Source: Pycnopodia helianthoides (Eukaryota; Echinodermata; Asteroidea; Forcipulatida; Asteriidae). Taken from it: a DNA stretch of 64,000 bases. The notes beneath the pieces were generated by a model that was not told the DNA's origin, searched no databases, and saw only the letters and a program-made list of their open reading frames with translations. Made by a program: the position numbers and the translations under genes. The stretch is taken from positions 3,549,195-3,613,194 of the forward strand of contig CM063249.1 of assembly GCA_032158295.1 (NCBI GenBank), written 5' to 3'. Below, piece by piece: positions 34,001 to 44,279 of this stretch (position 1 is the stretch's first letter; each line of letters opens with the position of its first letter).

Positions 34001-34622
34001 TTAAAGGTATTGATAAAAACACTGGTATAGAGCTGACAAAACAGTCTCAGTTCATGTTTTGTGTGGTCAACCATATACATGAAATAACAAACCTGTGAAC
34101 ATTTTGTTGGGCTTCATCTGTCGTGTGAGTCAGGAGAAAATAGTTAAAAAAAAAAAAAAAAAAAAAAAAAAACCCAACAAATTTTTTAGCATGGAATTAA
34201 ACTGTCCATTGTTGTAACAACAGAATTTAGCTGTTGCGTAAAAAAACCAAAAGGTTTTCAGATACAGTATTCTCGAATATGACTTCATTTCAAAGGAAAT
34301 TACTTCACAGAAAAAAAGTGTTCTTGTTTGAACTTCATAATCAATAGGCCTTCGGACTAAAATTAATGCAGTGATGGTTTGTACACTGCAAAAACTGGGG
34401 TGTTAAAATTGACACCATGGTTTGTCACATATAGACACCGAAAGAAAGAATCAAATGTTACATCATAGGGTGTTAAAATCACACTAATGTCTGCCAATGC
34501 AATTACATTGGTGTTATTTTAACACCATATAATGTTAATGTTGATTCTCTTTTGGGTTTATAGATGTGGCAACATCTATGGTGTCAATTTAAACACCCAA
34601 GTTTTTGAAGTGTATCCTTACT
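34001..34622 (+). mobile_element. MITE E, copy interrupted by MITE G
   Basis: It starts at TTAA 34001-34004 with AAGGTATTGATAAAAACACT, then CAGTTCATGTTTTGTGTGGT, AACAAACCTGTGAACATTTT, GAGTCAGGAGAAAATAG, a long poly-A (34145-34172), TTTAGCTGTTGCGT and CTTCATAATCAATAG. The right part is split by element G and resumes with TATCCTTAC; the final TTAA terminus is not recognisable. Confidence 0.75.
34384..34612. mobile_element. MITE G, TA-flanked foldback (mariner-like)
   Basis: Terminal repeats are CACTGCAAAAACTGGGGTGT at the left and its imperfect inverse ACACCCAAGTTTTTGAAGTG at the right. TA dinucleotides at 34382-34383 and 34613-34614 fit a TA target duplication, which is typical of Tc1/mariner. 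Internal GGGTGTTAAAAT and ATTTTAACACC segments add a second inverted pair. At 229 bp it has no coding capacity. Confidence 0.8.
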
Positions 34623-35614
34623 TTATCACCCTTGCCAGAAAGAGCGTTTTTCTTACCATGGTTAAGATGAGCAGATTAATTCTTTAAAACAAAATACACT
34701 TTTTTGCCAACAGTAATTATGATCAGAACCATTGTTATTTATTATGATTTAAACATTTCACAAGGTTTTGAAGATTCCACGCTATCGAAGTGAATTCAAC
34801 ATAACCCTCATTGTTGTTGTTTTTTTAAAATTAATATTAATACAATGCGTGGGTTCGATTGATTGAAATGGGAGCCTGTTAAATAAGAATAAACAATCCA
34901 ACGTCCATGTAAATGCATCGTTACGTGTGAGTCACACAGACACGCATAATGATATGCACTACATTTGTTTTACATAACAATGGCAAAAACTAATTATGCC
35001 AACATTTCCACCCTGCACGCTTTGTCTGAAAATATGAATATACTGCGACACTTCCACATCAGCTGCCGCCGTTAGCTTTCCGATTGTGCCGGTACCTCAC
35101 CAATTGATAAAACCCCATTGTATCTCAATACGTTTTTAGTCAGATTTTAAGTAAAACCGGAAATTATTGTTCACCTTCAGATTTGTCCGGTTTCCTCTCC
35201 CGAGTCGGTATAATGACGACTGTCTGATGGCCTCGCGAGGCACATTTAGCCACATTGTCCAAACCCGGGGGCTTTTGTCTGCGATCTACTTAGGTAAAAA
35301 AAAGAACAGAAAATAAAAAACAGGGTCGATTTTTTGCTTCTTCTATTTTAAAAAACATTCGGTTTTTATTTGTAGACGGAATGGATGATGGGTGAGTCAC
35401 GTGTAATGGACCGACTGGTTGGCCTCTATTCGGTGATCGAATAACCGAATAGGATCGAGACGCTAGGGCCATTCTACCGACTAAACCGACTCTTCTCCAT
35501 CATTATCTACGCGTACCAATCTGTCAGCTCGGCCGCCACAATACTTCCATATCTGAGGCTGAGATCCGCTGTAAGTGTAGCGTCTTGGATGCTGAGTGAC
35601 GTACGTGCATCCAT
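34623..35614. other. Unique noncoding stretch
   Basis: No gene and no recognised repeat are visible. A small inverted motif around CGGTGATCGAATAACCG lies near 35431. Confidence 0.45.
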
Positions 35615-35835
35615 TTAAGGGACACGTTGCCTTGGATTGGGCGCTTTTTGGGCTATAAAAAGCGTTCGTTTTGAAATTACAGGTTGGAAAGATGTTTTGA
35701 AAGTAGAATATAATGATTCACAAAAATATCCCTCGGAACTGTGTGTTTAGTCCTTTTTCTTTGTTAACTAACACGGTCCGCCATTTTGTAGAGTACAAAG
35801 TTGGTTCTACAAAATGACGGACCATGTTTTTTCAG
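35615..35835 (+). mobile_element. TTAA element M, left part with hairpin
   Basis: It begins TTAA-GGGACACGTTGCCTTGG at 35615. At 35771-35828 there is a hairpin with arms ACGGTCCGCCATTTTGTAGA and TCTACAAAATGACGGACCAT. No right TTAA end was found; element H starts next to the hairpin and may have replaced the rest. Confidence 0.5.
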
Positions 35836-36330
35836 AACCGACCCGGACGCGTCTGTCACAGTGACCCGAAATTGTGCCGAACTGACGCAGAATTTGAGTC
35901 AAAATCCCATTAAAAAAAACAAAAACAGTTTCCGGGTCAGCCTGACCCAGTTCTAGGTCAGGACCCTCTCGGACCCGGAATTCGGGTCAATTCTGACCCC
36001 GATAATTTTTTCAGAGTGCACAGTCATAGAAATGCCGTTGCAAAAAAAAGACCCTGCCACTCCCCGTGGGTTGGGAGGTTACTGACAATTTTTTTCAACT
36101 TTTCTCAATATGTGTTTGTCTTCCTTTTCATCATTTCCCTTAGTTTATTTTCCCATCAGCAACCCTGGTCCTGGGGGGGCCTGAACCACTTAAACGGGTC
36201 AATCTGACACGGAATCTGTGTCAAAAAAAAAAAAATTACCCAGAATTAGGTCAAAATGACGCAGAATCCGAGTTCAAATCCCGGGCCTCCCAGGACCCGG
36301 AATCCGGGTCAAGTCTGACATGAGAAGTCT
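35836..36330. repeat. Dispersed GACCCGGAATCCGGGTCA repeat H, two adjacent copies
   Basis: Copy 1 (about 35836-36017) and copy 2 (about 36192-36330) both consist of short inverted motifs such as CCCGGAATTCGGGTCAATTC, GACGCAGAATTTGAGTCAAA, TTCCGGGTCAGCCTGACCC, and end near CAGAGTGCA/AGAGTGTGCA. Related copies lie at 50350 and 60895. No coding potential. Confidence 0.7.
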
Positions 36331-36392
36331 TCTAGAGTGTGCATCCAACAGGCTAAGATTTGAAGGCACACCTGCGTTTCTTAAAAAAAAAG

Positions 36393-36395
<3 letters not shown>

Positions 36396-36476
<81 letters not shown>

Positions 36477-36499
36477 GAGAGAGAGAGAGAGAGAGAAAA

Positions 36500-36594
<95 letters not shown>
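36396..36594 (+). repeat. (GA)n microsatellite
   Basis: About 200 bp of GA repeat with a few interruptions (GGAGAGAAG, GAAAAAG). Translations give Arg/Glu or Leu/Ser repeats on the two strands; these are artefacts. Confidence 0.98.
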
Positions 36595-36596
<2 letters not shown>

Positions 36597-36597
<1 letters not shown>

Positions 36598-36926
36598 AGG
36601 GGGTTGGGTGGAGGAAAGGGCTTTTCCATTAAAACCAGAGTATATTTTTTTTCACGGTGAAAAGAATTCCTCAAATGTCATGAACTTGGGGGGAGAGTCT
36701 TCCCGCGCGCCGTGTAGGCCTATATGTGATTCCCAATCAATACATTACGCCATTGATGAAGTCTAGGACCTCGTTTAATAGACGTATAGTCCAGCCATTT
36801 CCTTTTATATCAAATTTCTCTTGCATTTTTGAATGACGCTGAATAAATTGACATGTTTTTTTTTGTCTCTCTGCTTTGCATCGAGGTTTGTTTTTTCCGT
36901 ACGTGGAAATCCTCTTTTTTTTAAGG
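36597..36926. other. Unique noncoding stretch
   Basis: No gene or recognised repeat is visible. Confidence 0.4.
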
Positions 36927-37089
36927 TTAAGTGTTTTGGAACTGAGGAATAAAAGAATAGACATTGAAGTGAATCCAACATCTATATAAAGAAAAGTTGT
37001 GTTACAGTCAGTTTTTTCACACAGTTTCCATTTATCAAAACCAGGTATTTTTTTTTATACTAAATAGCATCCACAAGCAGTCTTTTTAA
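36927..37089 (+). repeat. TTAA-bounded unit U, left copy
   Basis: It starts right after a TTAA (36927-36930) with GTGTTTTGGAACTGAGGAAT and ends GTCTTTTTTAA at the TTAA where MITE A begins. It is repeated directly at 37479-37630. Landmarks are GACATTGAAGTGAATCCAA, TGTGTTACAGTCA, CACAGTTTCCATTTAT and CTAAATAGCATCCACAAG. Confidence 0.9.
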
Positions 37090-37478
37090 AGGAACATTAC
37101 AGAATTGGTTTTTGCTAACAAAACGTTGCTTGCAGTGTAAGCACTTTATGTAATCCACCATATACATAAACTGACAAACCTGTAGAAGTTTGAGATCGAT
37201 CGGCCATCTGGGTCACGAGAAAATAATGAAAAACCGATTACACATTTGCATGAAATCATATATTCAAAAAATGTGAATAAAACACTCACTGAGCGATAAA
37301 CTCCAATCGGAAAATGAGTTTATTCATTTCTCATCAAATATGGCATTTCAGACAGAAATATTTCAAGGGATGTTTTCTACTATCATCATCATTAGACCGT
37401 GTAAGTTTTATGTAAATCTGTGATCAAAAAGTATATTTACAAGTTTTTTTTCTTACCAATTCTGTAATGGTCCTTTAC
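37086..37478 (+). mobile_element. MITE A, copy 6, between two U units
   Basis: The left TTAA is at 37086-37089 and the right flank (TTAC) at 37475-37478. It is full length with typical landmarks. It sits exactly at the junction of a direct duplication. Confidence 0.92.
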
Positions 37479-37630
37479 GTGTTTTGGAACTGAGGAATAA
37501 AACAATCGACATTGAAGTGAATCCAATATAAAGAAAATATGTGTTACAGTCAATTTTTCCACACAGTTTCCATTTATTAAAACCAGTTTTTTTTTATATA
37601 CTAAATAGCATCCACAAGAAGTCTTTTTAA
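37479..37630 (+). repeat. TTAA-bounded unit U, right copy
   Basis: It is a direct repeat of 36931-37089 with small indels. It ends GTCTTTTTAA and continues into unique DNA (GAAAGAAAAATAAATT), so it shows what the U/TTAA junction looks like without MITE A. Confidence 0.9.
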
Positions 37631-38454
37631 GAAAGAAAAATAAATTTAAAAGAATAACATGATCTACTTTCTCTGTATAACGATAATAAATTTATAAAAT
37701 AAATCAACCCGCGGGCATTTTTTGTATACCTCTGTCGCGTTTGCATTGAAGTGTCTCATACGCTCTTTGTTTTCAAAAGAAAGTCCAAGAGTATTGTCTA
37801 GTTGCAGGCTGTTTGAAGATTATTCCAGTTTTCTGCATCTTCTTGTGTGACTTCTTGCTCATAAATGCTTCGAATCTATTCGTCTCCCAACATATAGATG
37901 AAATTTCAATCATTAAATCCCTCATTCTAAACTCTTCCTTTTGGCCGACCCTTCTTACTCTTGATGATTGTTCTTATCGAGTATCTCGAGATATAACCCC
38001 TGTCGTACCCGATTACTTTCTGAATTCACAATCAGAAAACAACGTCTCCCCCCCCCCTGGCTCAAATCCAACCCCCGCCCACCCATCCATCATCACCCCG
38101 CCCCCCCCTAATGCCCGGATCTCCATCATTTCACCTCGTGTTTTTTTTTTTTTTCCAACAACACATCGCCGCTTTCTTTCAACCTGATTAAATGCATTTG
38201 AATTCAAGGTTCATGTAAACCAGTGCATCTTCAAGATTACAAATCTCGTCCCCTCTCTCTCCTCTCTCTCTCTCCTTGTCGCATCAACTACAAAGCCCCG
38301 GTGTCTGACCCTATTAGTTTTGAGCCAGCTTCCTTTCGTATCCAGAAGGCTCGGGAAGATCTCTCAAAACTGACTGATATTGAACAAGTTTTCCAATCAA
38401 CGTTGACGTTCTTGATATCGTGACACGTAATTGGTTAACTGAACCCTGTAGTGA
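37631..38454. other. Unique noncoding stretch
   Basis: C-runs lie near 38050 and 38100, a T-run near 38141-38153 and a CTCTCT tract near 38254-38275. A 124-codon plus frame at 37813 starts with a hydrophobic segment (IIPVFCIFLCDFLLINASNL) but becomes low-complexity Pro-rich and has no recognisable domain. I do not call it a gene. Confidence 0.45.
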
Positions 38455-38662
38455 TATCCGCCCTGTGCACGGGCAGCCATTTTGCATGCAGAGCCTCGAA
38501 TTTGGGACAGAAGTGAATAGAAAGCATTATATAACTCTGTACTGCCACGGTAATGTAATGACACTTCACCACACAGCTATGGATACAATACAAATGAAGC
38601 ATGAAGTCGAGGCTCTATACACGCACATGGCGGATCCGTGCAAGTAGCAAATATAGGCCCTA
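38455..38662 (+). repeat. Dispersed inverted-end repeat K, copy 2
   Basis: It matches 16944-17137 in the opposite orientation: GCCATTTTGCATGCAGAGCC, GGGACAGAAGTGAATAGAAA, CTGCCACGGTAATGTAATGA and GGCGGATCCGTGCAAGTAGC. The ends are imperfect inverses of one another. Confidence 0.7.
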
Positions 38663-38689
38663 GAACCTTCACAATCTCAATAACCATTT

Positions 38690-39110
38690 GAATGATCGTT
38701 ACATCAACGGCCGTTATATCGATCACCATATATCAATGATCGATGTATCGATACCCATTATGTCGATAACCATTATATCGACAACCATTATATCAATAAT
38801 CTTTGTGTCGGTCTTCATTAAAACAGTGATCGGTATATTAACAGTAACAATTAGGTAAAAAGTTATTATATCAACGACCGTTATATCGAGCATATCAGTG
38901 ATCGATATATCAAAATGTCGATAACATTATAAGAATGATCTTATTGATCTTCGTTATAAAATGATCGATATGTTAATCAATATATCGATGATCTGTATAA
39001 TCAATAATCGTCATTATGTAAGTCAATAACAAATATGTAATTAGTGAATCAACTACCATCAATATATCAATAATGACTAGCAATGATCACTATAAAGATA
39101 TTTCCAGAAT
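38690..39110 (+). repeat. Degenerate (A)TATCGAT(A/G)ACC-type tandem repeat
   Basis: About 25 degenerate units of 15-18 bp of the type TTATATCGATAACCA, ATATCAATGATCGAT or TATGTCGATAACCATTA. The region is very AT-rich. Confidence 0.75.
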
Positions 39111-39133
39111 ATTAAAACTAATCAATACGTTTT

Positions 39134-39196
39134 GTGTGTGTGTGTGTGTGTTTTTTTTTTTGGGGGGGGGGGCGGGGGGGGGGGGGGGGGGGGGGC
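39134..39196 (+). repeat. (GT)n, T-run and long G-run
   Basis: A GT tract of eight or so units is followed by T11 and then more than 30 G interrupted by two C. The plus strand can form a G-quadruplex. Exact run lengths may be affected by sequencing. Confidence 0.9.
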
Positions 39197-40148
39197 GCTG
39201 TTACGGGGTGATCACCTTCCCTTTATTTTACTATTAGTGCCAGTTAGATCGATGGAAAATGTCACATAGTGAAAGCACATGCAGATAAAGGTGTAACGAA
39301 ACACCATGTACTTTATGACCATTTTCAACGGTTGATATCTGAACCCCGCGAATACCATTATCATGTTTGAAAATGATTACATAAAATGTGATGATTTGAA
39401 AGGAAATCAACCGTGCAAGGGCAGAGTATACACGTTATTGATTGGTACAACACTGTTTTCAAATTACAATAAAGTCATTGGATATGCGTGAATATCAAGA
39501 CCAGAATGTGAATGTTTAAAAAAAATCATTATGTGGAGATAATAATAATAATAATAATAATATACAGGCTATTATATAGATTACAAACATTCCTCTACAA
39601 ATTACAAACATGTCACGGTGCGGAAATAACACAGTATAGTGTTGCCTTCTATATGATGAGCTGGATACAAACTCAAGGTCACCCTGAGTGTGATTACCAT
39701 GCAGGACTGTCTATAATATGCACAAATACATTTCACCTTCAATCACTTCCCTTCCTTGCGAGGAAAAAGGCCCTTTGTCTCAAAACAAAAGACAAACTCG
39801 GTACCGCCGCTTGAAATTGAGTAATTTCGCTCGCTAATTCATTCCTTGCAAAGACGTGCGGTTATTTTTTTTTACGAGGAAGAAGCGGAGTTAGAAGCAT
39901 ATACCGTTTCTTTTTTTTTTTCACAATTTGGCACTAAGTATAGTTTCCTTGCATTCGATTGCTACGAACGAAATTCGATTAGGTTGACTTTACATGCTAT
40001 CTCTCCACAGCGTAATTTAAACCATGATCGTGTCTATTTGTTTCTCTTTGTGACTGGTTATTGGTATGAACTTTGTGATCAGCGAGCTTCAATTTGAAAA
40101 CAATCGTTCCCCGCCCTACCCGATACATTATACATACTTTGTAACAAG
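39197..40148. other. Unique noncoding stretch
   Basis: It contains an (AAT)n tract at 39538-39561 and T-runs near 39867 and 39910. Open frames of up to 100 codons have no domain. No gene is supported. Confidence 0.45.
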
Positions 40149-40455
40149 TGGCATGTTGTGGCCGAGCAGAATAAGAGCACCGGACTCAAGCTCTTGTGTT
40201 TCTGATCACCAACGTGTGGGTTAGAGTCCCAGTCGTGGCACTTGTGTCCTTGAGCATTTTGCTTTCACCATAATTGCTCTGTCCGTCAGATGGGACATTA
40301 AGCCACAGGCCCCTCGGACTAGTGCACGCTAAAAGAACACCCCGGTGTTTCTTGTTCACATAGCAATAATAAGCACCCTTCTTCACAGGTTTCCTTAGGC
40401 CCGCAAGCCACAGTGATTAATTCACTCGTGAGACATCTTTGGTTTCATTACCAGA
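40149..40455 (+). mobile_element. tRNA-derived SINE, copy 3 (plus)
   Basis: The A box is TGGCCGAGCAG (40159-40169), with one change, and the B box is GGGTTAGAGTCCC (40218-40230), with one change from the intact copy. The body has CACTTGTGTCCTTGAGCATT, AGATGGGACATTAAGCCAC and CTAAAAGAACACCCCGGTGT. The 3' part, AGCCACAGTGATTAATTCAC, matches the copy at 15213. Probably inactive. Confidence 0.82.
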
Positions 40456-40600
40456 AAATTATGTAAAATACAATAAACAAATATAATTCTTTTTTTTCAA
40501 CACTTGATGATAGAGGTGTGTTTACCTTACGAATATGATTACTGTCACCTCTGAAATAAAACTTCTAAAATCTAAAACTTTCAAAAAGGGTGCAAAGTAG

Positions 40601-40976
40601 TTAAAGGCACTGGACACTATTGGTAATTACTCAAAATAATTGTTAGCATAAAAACTACCTTGGTAACGAGCAATGGAGAGCTGTTGATAGTATAAATATT
40701 GTGAGAGACGGCTCCCTGTGAAGTAACGTAGTTTTTGAGAAAGAAGTAAAATGTTTGAATTGATTTGGAGACCTCACGTGTGAGGTCTCGAAATCAAGCA
40801 TCTGAAAGCACACAACTTCGTGTGACAAGGGTGTTTTTTCTTCCATTATTATCTCGCAACTTCGACAACCAATTGAGTTCAAATTTTCACAGGTTTGTTA
40901 TTTTGTGCATATGTTGAGATACACCAAGTGAGAAGACTGGTCTTTGACAATTACCAAAGGTGTCCAGTGTCTTTAA
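40601..40976 (-). mobile_element. MITE C, copy 4 (minus, well preserved)
   Basis: TTAA lies at 40601-40604 and 40973-40976. In reverse complement it has AAGACACTGGACACCTTTGG, AACAAACCTGTGAAAATTTG, the central palindrome GAGACCTCACACGTGAGGTC, and CAATAGTGTCCAGTGCC at the other end. This is the best copy for the C consensus. Confidence 0.92.
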
Positions 40977-41263
40977 GTCCGTGGTGGATGATGCGCTGCC
41001 AGAGCAATAATAACACCCCGTCCTTGCCGAGGCGGTTTCCTTTCAAGTGTCACTTTTTTTTTTTAATAACGCAGTTATGACATTTTAAGAAGCGAAGCAA
41101 ATGAATCGAATTTCCGGTCTGGTGTTTTTTTCATCTGGTCAAACGGGATGGCTAACAGTTTCTCTATGCGATTGGAGTCTGACCATCGGACTGGTTGAAT
41201 AGCGCGGGCATCCTGAGGCTCCAGCGAGGGCATCCTGAGCCCCGGGGGCCGGTAACGGTTCAC
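40977..41263. other. Unique noncoding stretch
   Basis: No gene or recognised repeat is visible. Confidence 0.4.
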
Positions 41264-41657
41264 TTAAAGGAACATTACAGAATCGGTTTTTGCTAACAAA
41301 ACAGTTGCTGGCAGTGTAAGAACTTTATGTAACTCACCATATACATAAACTGACAAACCTGTAGAAGTTTGAGATCGAACGGCCGTCTGGGTCACGAGCA
41401 AATAGTGAAAAACCGATTACACCTTTGCATGAAATCATGATAGATTCAACAAATGAATAAAACGCTCACTGAGCGATAAACTCCAATCGGAAAATGAGTT
41501 TACTCATTTCTCATCAAATATGGCATTTCAGACAGAAATATTTCAAGGGATGTTTTCTACTATCATCATTATTAGACCGTGTAAGTTTTATGAAAATCTG
41601 TGATCAAAAGTATGTTTTACCAGTTTTTTTCCTACCAATTCTGTAATGTTCCTTTAA
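41264..41657 (+). mobile_element. MITE A, copy 7 (attached to block X copy 2)
   Basis: TTAA lies at 41264-41267 and 41654-41657. Its right half (from about 41450) is almost identical to copy 1 at 7920 and shares that copy's private variants. Its left half differs from copy 1 at about ten positions, such as TGTAACTCACC and GATCGAACGGCCGTCTGG. Block X follows directly. Confidence 0.92.
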
Positions 41658-42215
41658 GTGACTACAGTCAGTCTACTCCAAAGCTGGGGGGGGGCGACCC
41701 CCATAAGGGACGGGTTGTTTATTTTGCAAACAAGCATGGCTGTAATGACATCACGCGGTAAACAGAGAAAACGCTTTAAACTACAACAGCTCCACATGGA
41801 TAAGTGTGAAGTTCGCCTTTCACCGTTTATTAGTCGTGGCGAAGGAAAGCTCGGTAAGATTTGATTAAAAAAAGAAAGGAAAAACAAAAATAGGTGTACG
41901 TGTTTGTTACGAGAGCGTATTGCGAGAATGCGGAGGTTAGCTTGGATGTTAAACAGAACAGAGACAGACGCAGGAATACACTGGACAGCCAGTGAGAACA
42001 ATTACTCGAATATAGACACCCCCACCATAATACATTGAAAAAGAGAAAGGGAAATATAGTTTAAATGTCAAGATAAAGCACGCGGATTCTTAAATCACTG
42101 CTGTGGGAGTTATTCATAGGCTTAAGATCAAACCATTGAGGTAGTTTTACGTGACTAGGATTTGTTGCACGTGGTACTCAGCGGGCCCAAGTGAAGTAAG
42201 CAAACTGCTCCAGGA
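41658..42215 (+). repeat. Block X, copy 2
   Basis: It is near-identical to 8311-8869. It ends at GCTCCAGGAAA, where it joins a truncated MITE A, whereas copy 1 continues into unrelated A-rich sequence. Confidence 0.9.
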
Positions 42216-42593
42216 AAATTGGTTTTTGCTAACAAAACAGTTGCTGGCAGTGTAAGCACTTTATGTAATCCACCATATACATAAACTGACAAACCTGTAG
42301 AAGTTTGAGATCGATCGGCCATCTGGGTCACGAAAAAATAATGAAAAACCGATTACACATTTGCATGAAATTATATAGATTCAAAAAAAGAATAAAACGC
42401 TCACTGAGCGATAAACTCCAATCGGAAAATTAGTTTATTCATTTCTCATCAAATATGGCATTTCAGAGAGAAACATTTCAAGGGATGATTTCTACCGTCA
42501 TCATCATTAGACCGTGCAAGTTTTATGTAAATCTGTGATCAAAAAGTAATTTTTACCAGTTTTTTCCTAACCAATTCTGTAATGTCCCTTTAA
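42216..42593 (+). mobile_element. MITE A, 5'-truncated copy fused to block X
   Basis: It begins at AATTGGTTTTTGC, lacking the first 13 or so terminal bases, and ends at TTAA 42590-42593. It shares TCACGAAAAAATAATGAAAA and GATTCAAAAAAAG with the copy at 51612, so those two form a subfamily. Confidence 0.88.
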
Positions 42594-43599
42594 CCACGAA
42601 TTCTATGAACGAAGAGTTCAGTGACATTTTCAAGTGGTGCCTCGATGAGGGTAACCATACTGATCTTTTTTCTCTTTTCACGTTCTCTTCGCTGTCAGAG
42701 AGTCAGTCTGGCACCCTTGTGTGTTTCCACTCCATCAACTTACTTTTTTTTTTATCTCGCGTGATTTCGCGTTAACGTTAAATGTATCTCATTTTGTATT
42801 GTATTTCATAGACCACTGACTGTCGTTATTCTTGCTCCGTGAAACACCGACAACCGACCGTTCATGTATTCAAAAAGACACGTGGCATTCAGGAGAAGCA
42901 TCGATCAACTTTTCGCGCGTTTTATGCGCAGTTTTTATCATGTTCGATACAACATAAAACCTGATTGGTCAATCGGGAGTATCAGGAGAAAATTGTGGCT
43001 TCTAATTGGTTAATATTCATAAAATCGTCAGGTCGTCAGGCGGCGCAGTAAACCTCTAGTGCATCTTAAATGAATATCGTTCGTCTGAAATTCTTAGAAT
43101 TACTTTTCTTGCTCAGTGCTTGGAACGGAATTACTGTCCACAAAAATGTCGATGAACGCCTCTGTTAACTTCCTAGCTCTCGTGCATTCAACAATCTCCC
43201 TTGTGAGAGCACCCTGTTTTGGTCTTTAACTGACACGACTATTCGTGCCATTTACGCTTGAATCAAATTTGGTTCCACCGTCTGTTCGCTACGAGTGTTT
43301 TTCCAGCCAGCGGTTATTGGAGACTCTTCAGAACCCATCCAATACAGGGAGGAAGGTGGAGTGAACGTTTGAATTGTGCCCGTTGATGTTAAAAAAAGGA
43401 AGACAGGGGAAAAAAAAGTACATTGGCACGTCAAGCTGCTCAGGCAAATCATGTACAGTTGCTATCGGAGAGAATAACGAATTGGGTAAATCTCGTGGGG
43501 TTGGGGGTTGGTTGGCGAAGCACTGCACGGGCGCGTAGTATGACTGAGTAAAAGACTGCGACGAGCCAGGTTGTTTGTGCATGAAAATGCAGACCGCAA
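42594..43599. other. Unique noncoding stretch
   Basis: No recognised repeat. CCAAT-like motifs (CTGATTGGTCAATCGG, CTAATTGGTTAATATTCATA) lie at about 42962-43021 and could belong to a promoter, but no coding exon follows. The longest open frame is about 101 codons and lacks a domain. Confidence 0.4.
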
Positions 43600-43603
43600 G
43601 GCT

Positions 43604-43860
43604 GTACGTATGGTGGCCCTGAAGGGACATCAAACATATATTTTACGTTAAAATACGTAAATATTCACGATTTTTGCCCCAAATCGCAAATATGCACGTA
43701 AATATTTACGTAAATATTTGCGATTATTGTCCGTGTTGCGAATAACCTTACGTAAATATTTACGTGAATATTCACGACTTGTGGCCAAGTCGCAAATATT
43801 TACGTGAAATGTTAACGTAAATATATATGTTCGATGTCCCTTCACGGCCACCATACGTAC
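43604..43860. mobile_element. Foldback element R with repeated TACGTAAATATTTACG palindromes
   Basis: Outer arms are GTACGTATGGTGGCCCTGAA at 43604 and its inverse TTCACGGCCACCATACGTAC ending at 43860. The arms continue through GGGACATCAAACATATATTT and the matching inverse, about 48 bp each. Between the arms, nested motifs such as ACGTAAATATTTACGT, GTGAATATTCACGA and AAATCGCAAATA recur in both orientations. No coding capacity is present, and I do not recognise the class. Confidence 0.75.
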
Positions 43861-43914
43861 GCCATACGAAGCCTGCGTGCAAATATTGCGTGTATTCTGA
43901 CACCAGACACCAGA

Positions 43915-44032
43915 CACGGTGGGTAGGTATATACACATTCAAACCGAGAACATAAATATACCCCAAAAATGACAATATGAGCTGTTGCCAAACAAGAGAG
44001 GCACAATAGGAGGTCCCCGATTGCAGTTGTTT
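43915..44032 (+). repeat. Dispersed repeat J, partial copy 2
   Basis: GTGGGTAGGTATATACACAT, CATTCAAACCGAGAAC, AAATGACAATATGAGC and GCACAATAGGAGGTCCCCGA match 940-1205 with a large deletion. Confidence 0.65.
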
Positions 44033-44279
44033 ACACACTTGGGTGCGTGGTCACCTCGTAATCACCATCTTCTTCACGTCACATTGAACTAAACACTCTT
44101 TGTTAAAAAGTAAAAAAAAAATTTTTTTCAAACATTCCCCTTTTTGTTTTTATTAATGCAACTTGTTCTTTTTGATAGAGCACTTTTTTTTTGATTCTCA
44201 ATGATTATCAATTCAATCTAAGCTACATAAAATGCCTAGGTTTAAGTCACAAAAGCAGACTGATATAGTTTTAGGGAGT

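Noticed and set aside
36320..36766. Arg/Glu-repeat protein of 148 codons
   Set aside because: It is a translation of the (GA)n microsatellite; the other frame and the other strand are equally open.
37813..38187. Secreted 124-residue protein with a signal-like N-terminus
   Set aside because: The rest of the frame is Pro-rich low complexity over C-runs and a T-run, and an antisense frame is open too. No cysteine pattern or domain is present.
42940..43030. Promoter with inverted CCAAT boxes
   Set aside because: ATTGG words are common in this AT-rich DNA, and there is no TATA box, initiator or first exon that I can support downstream.
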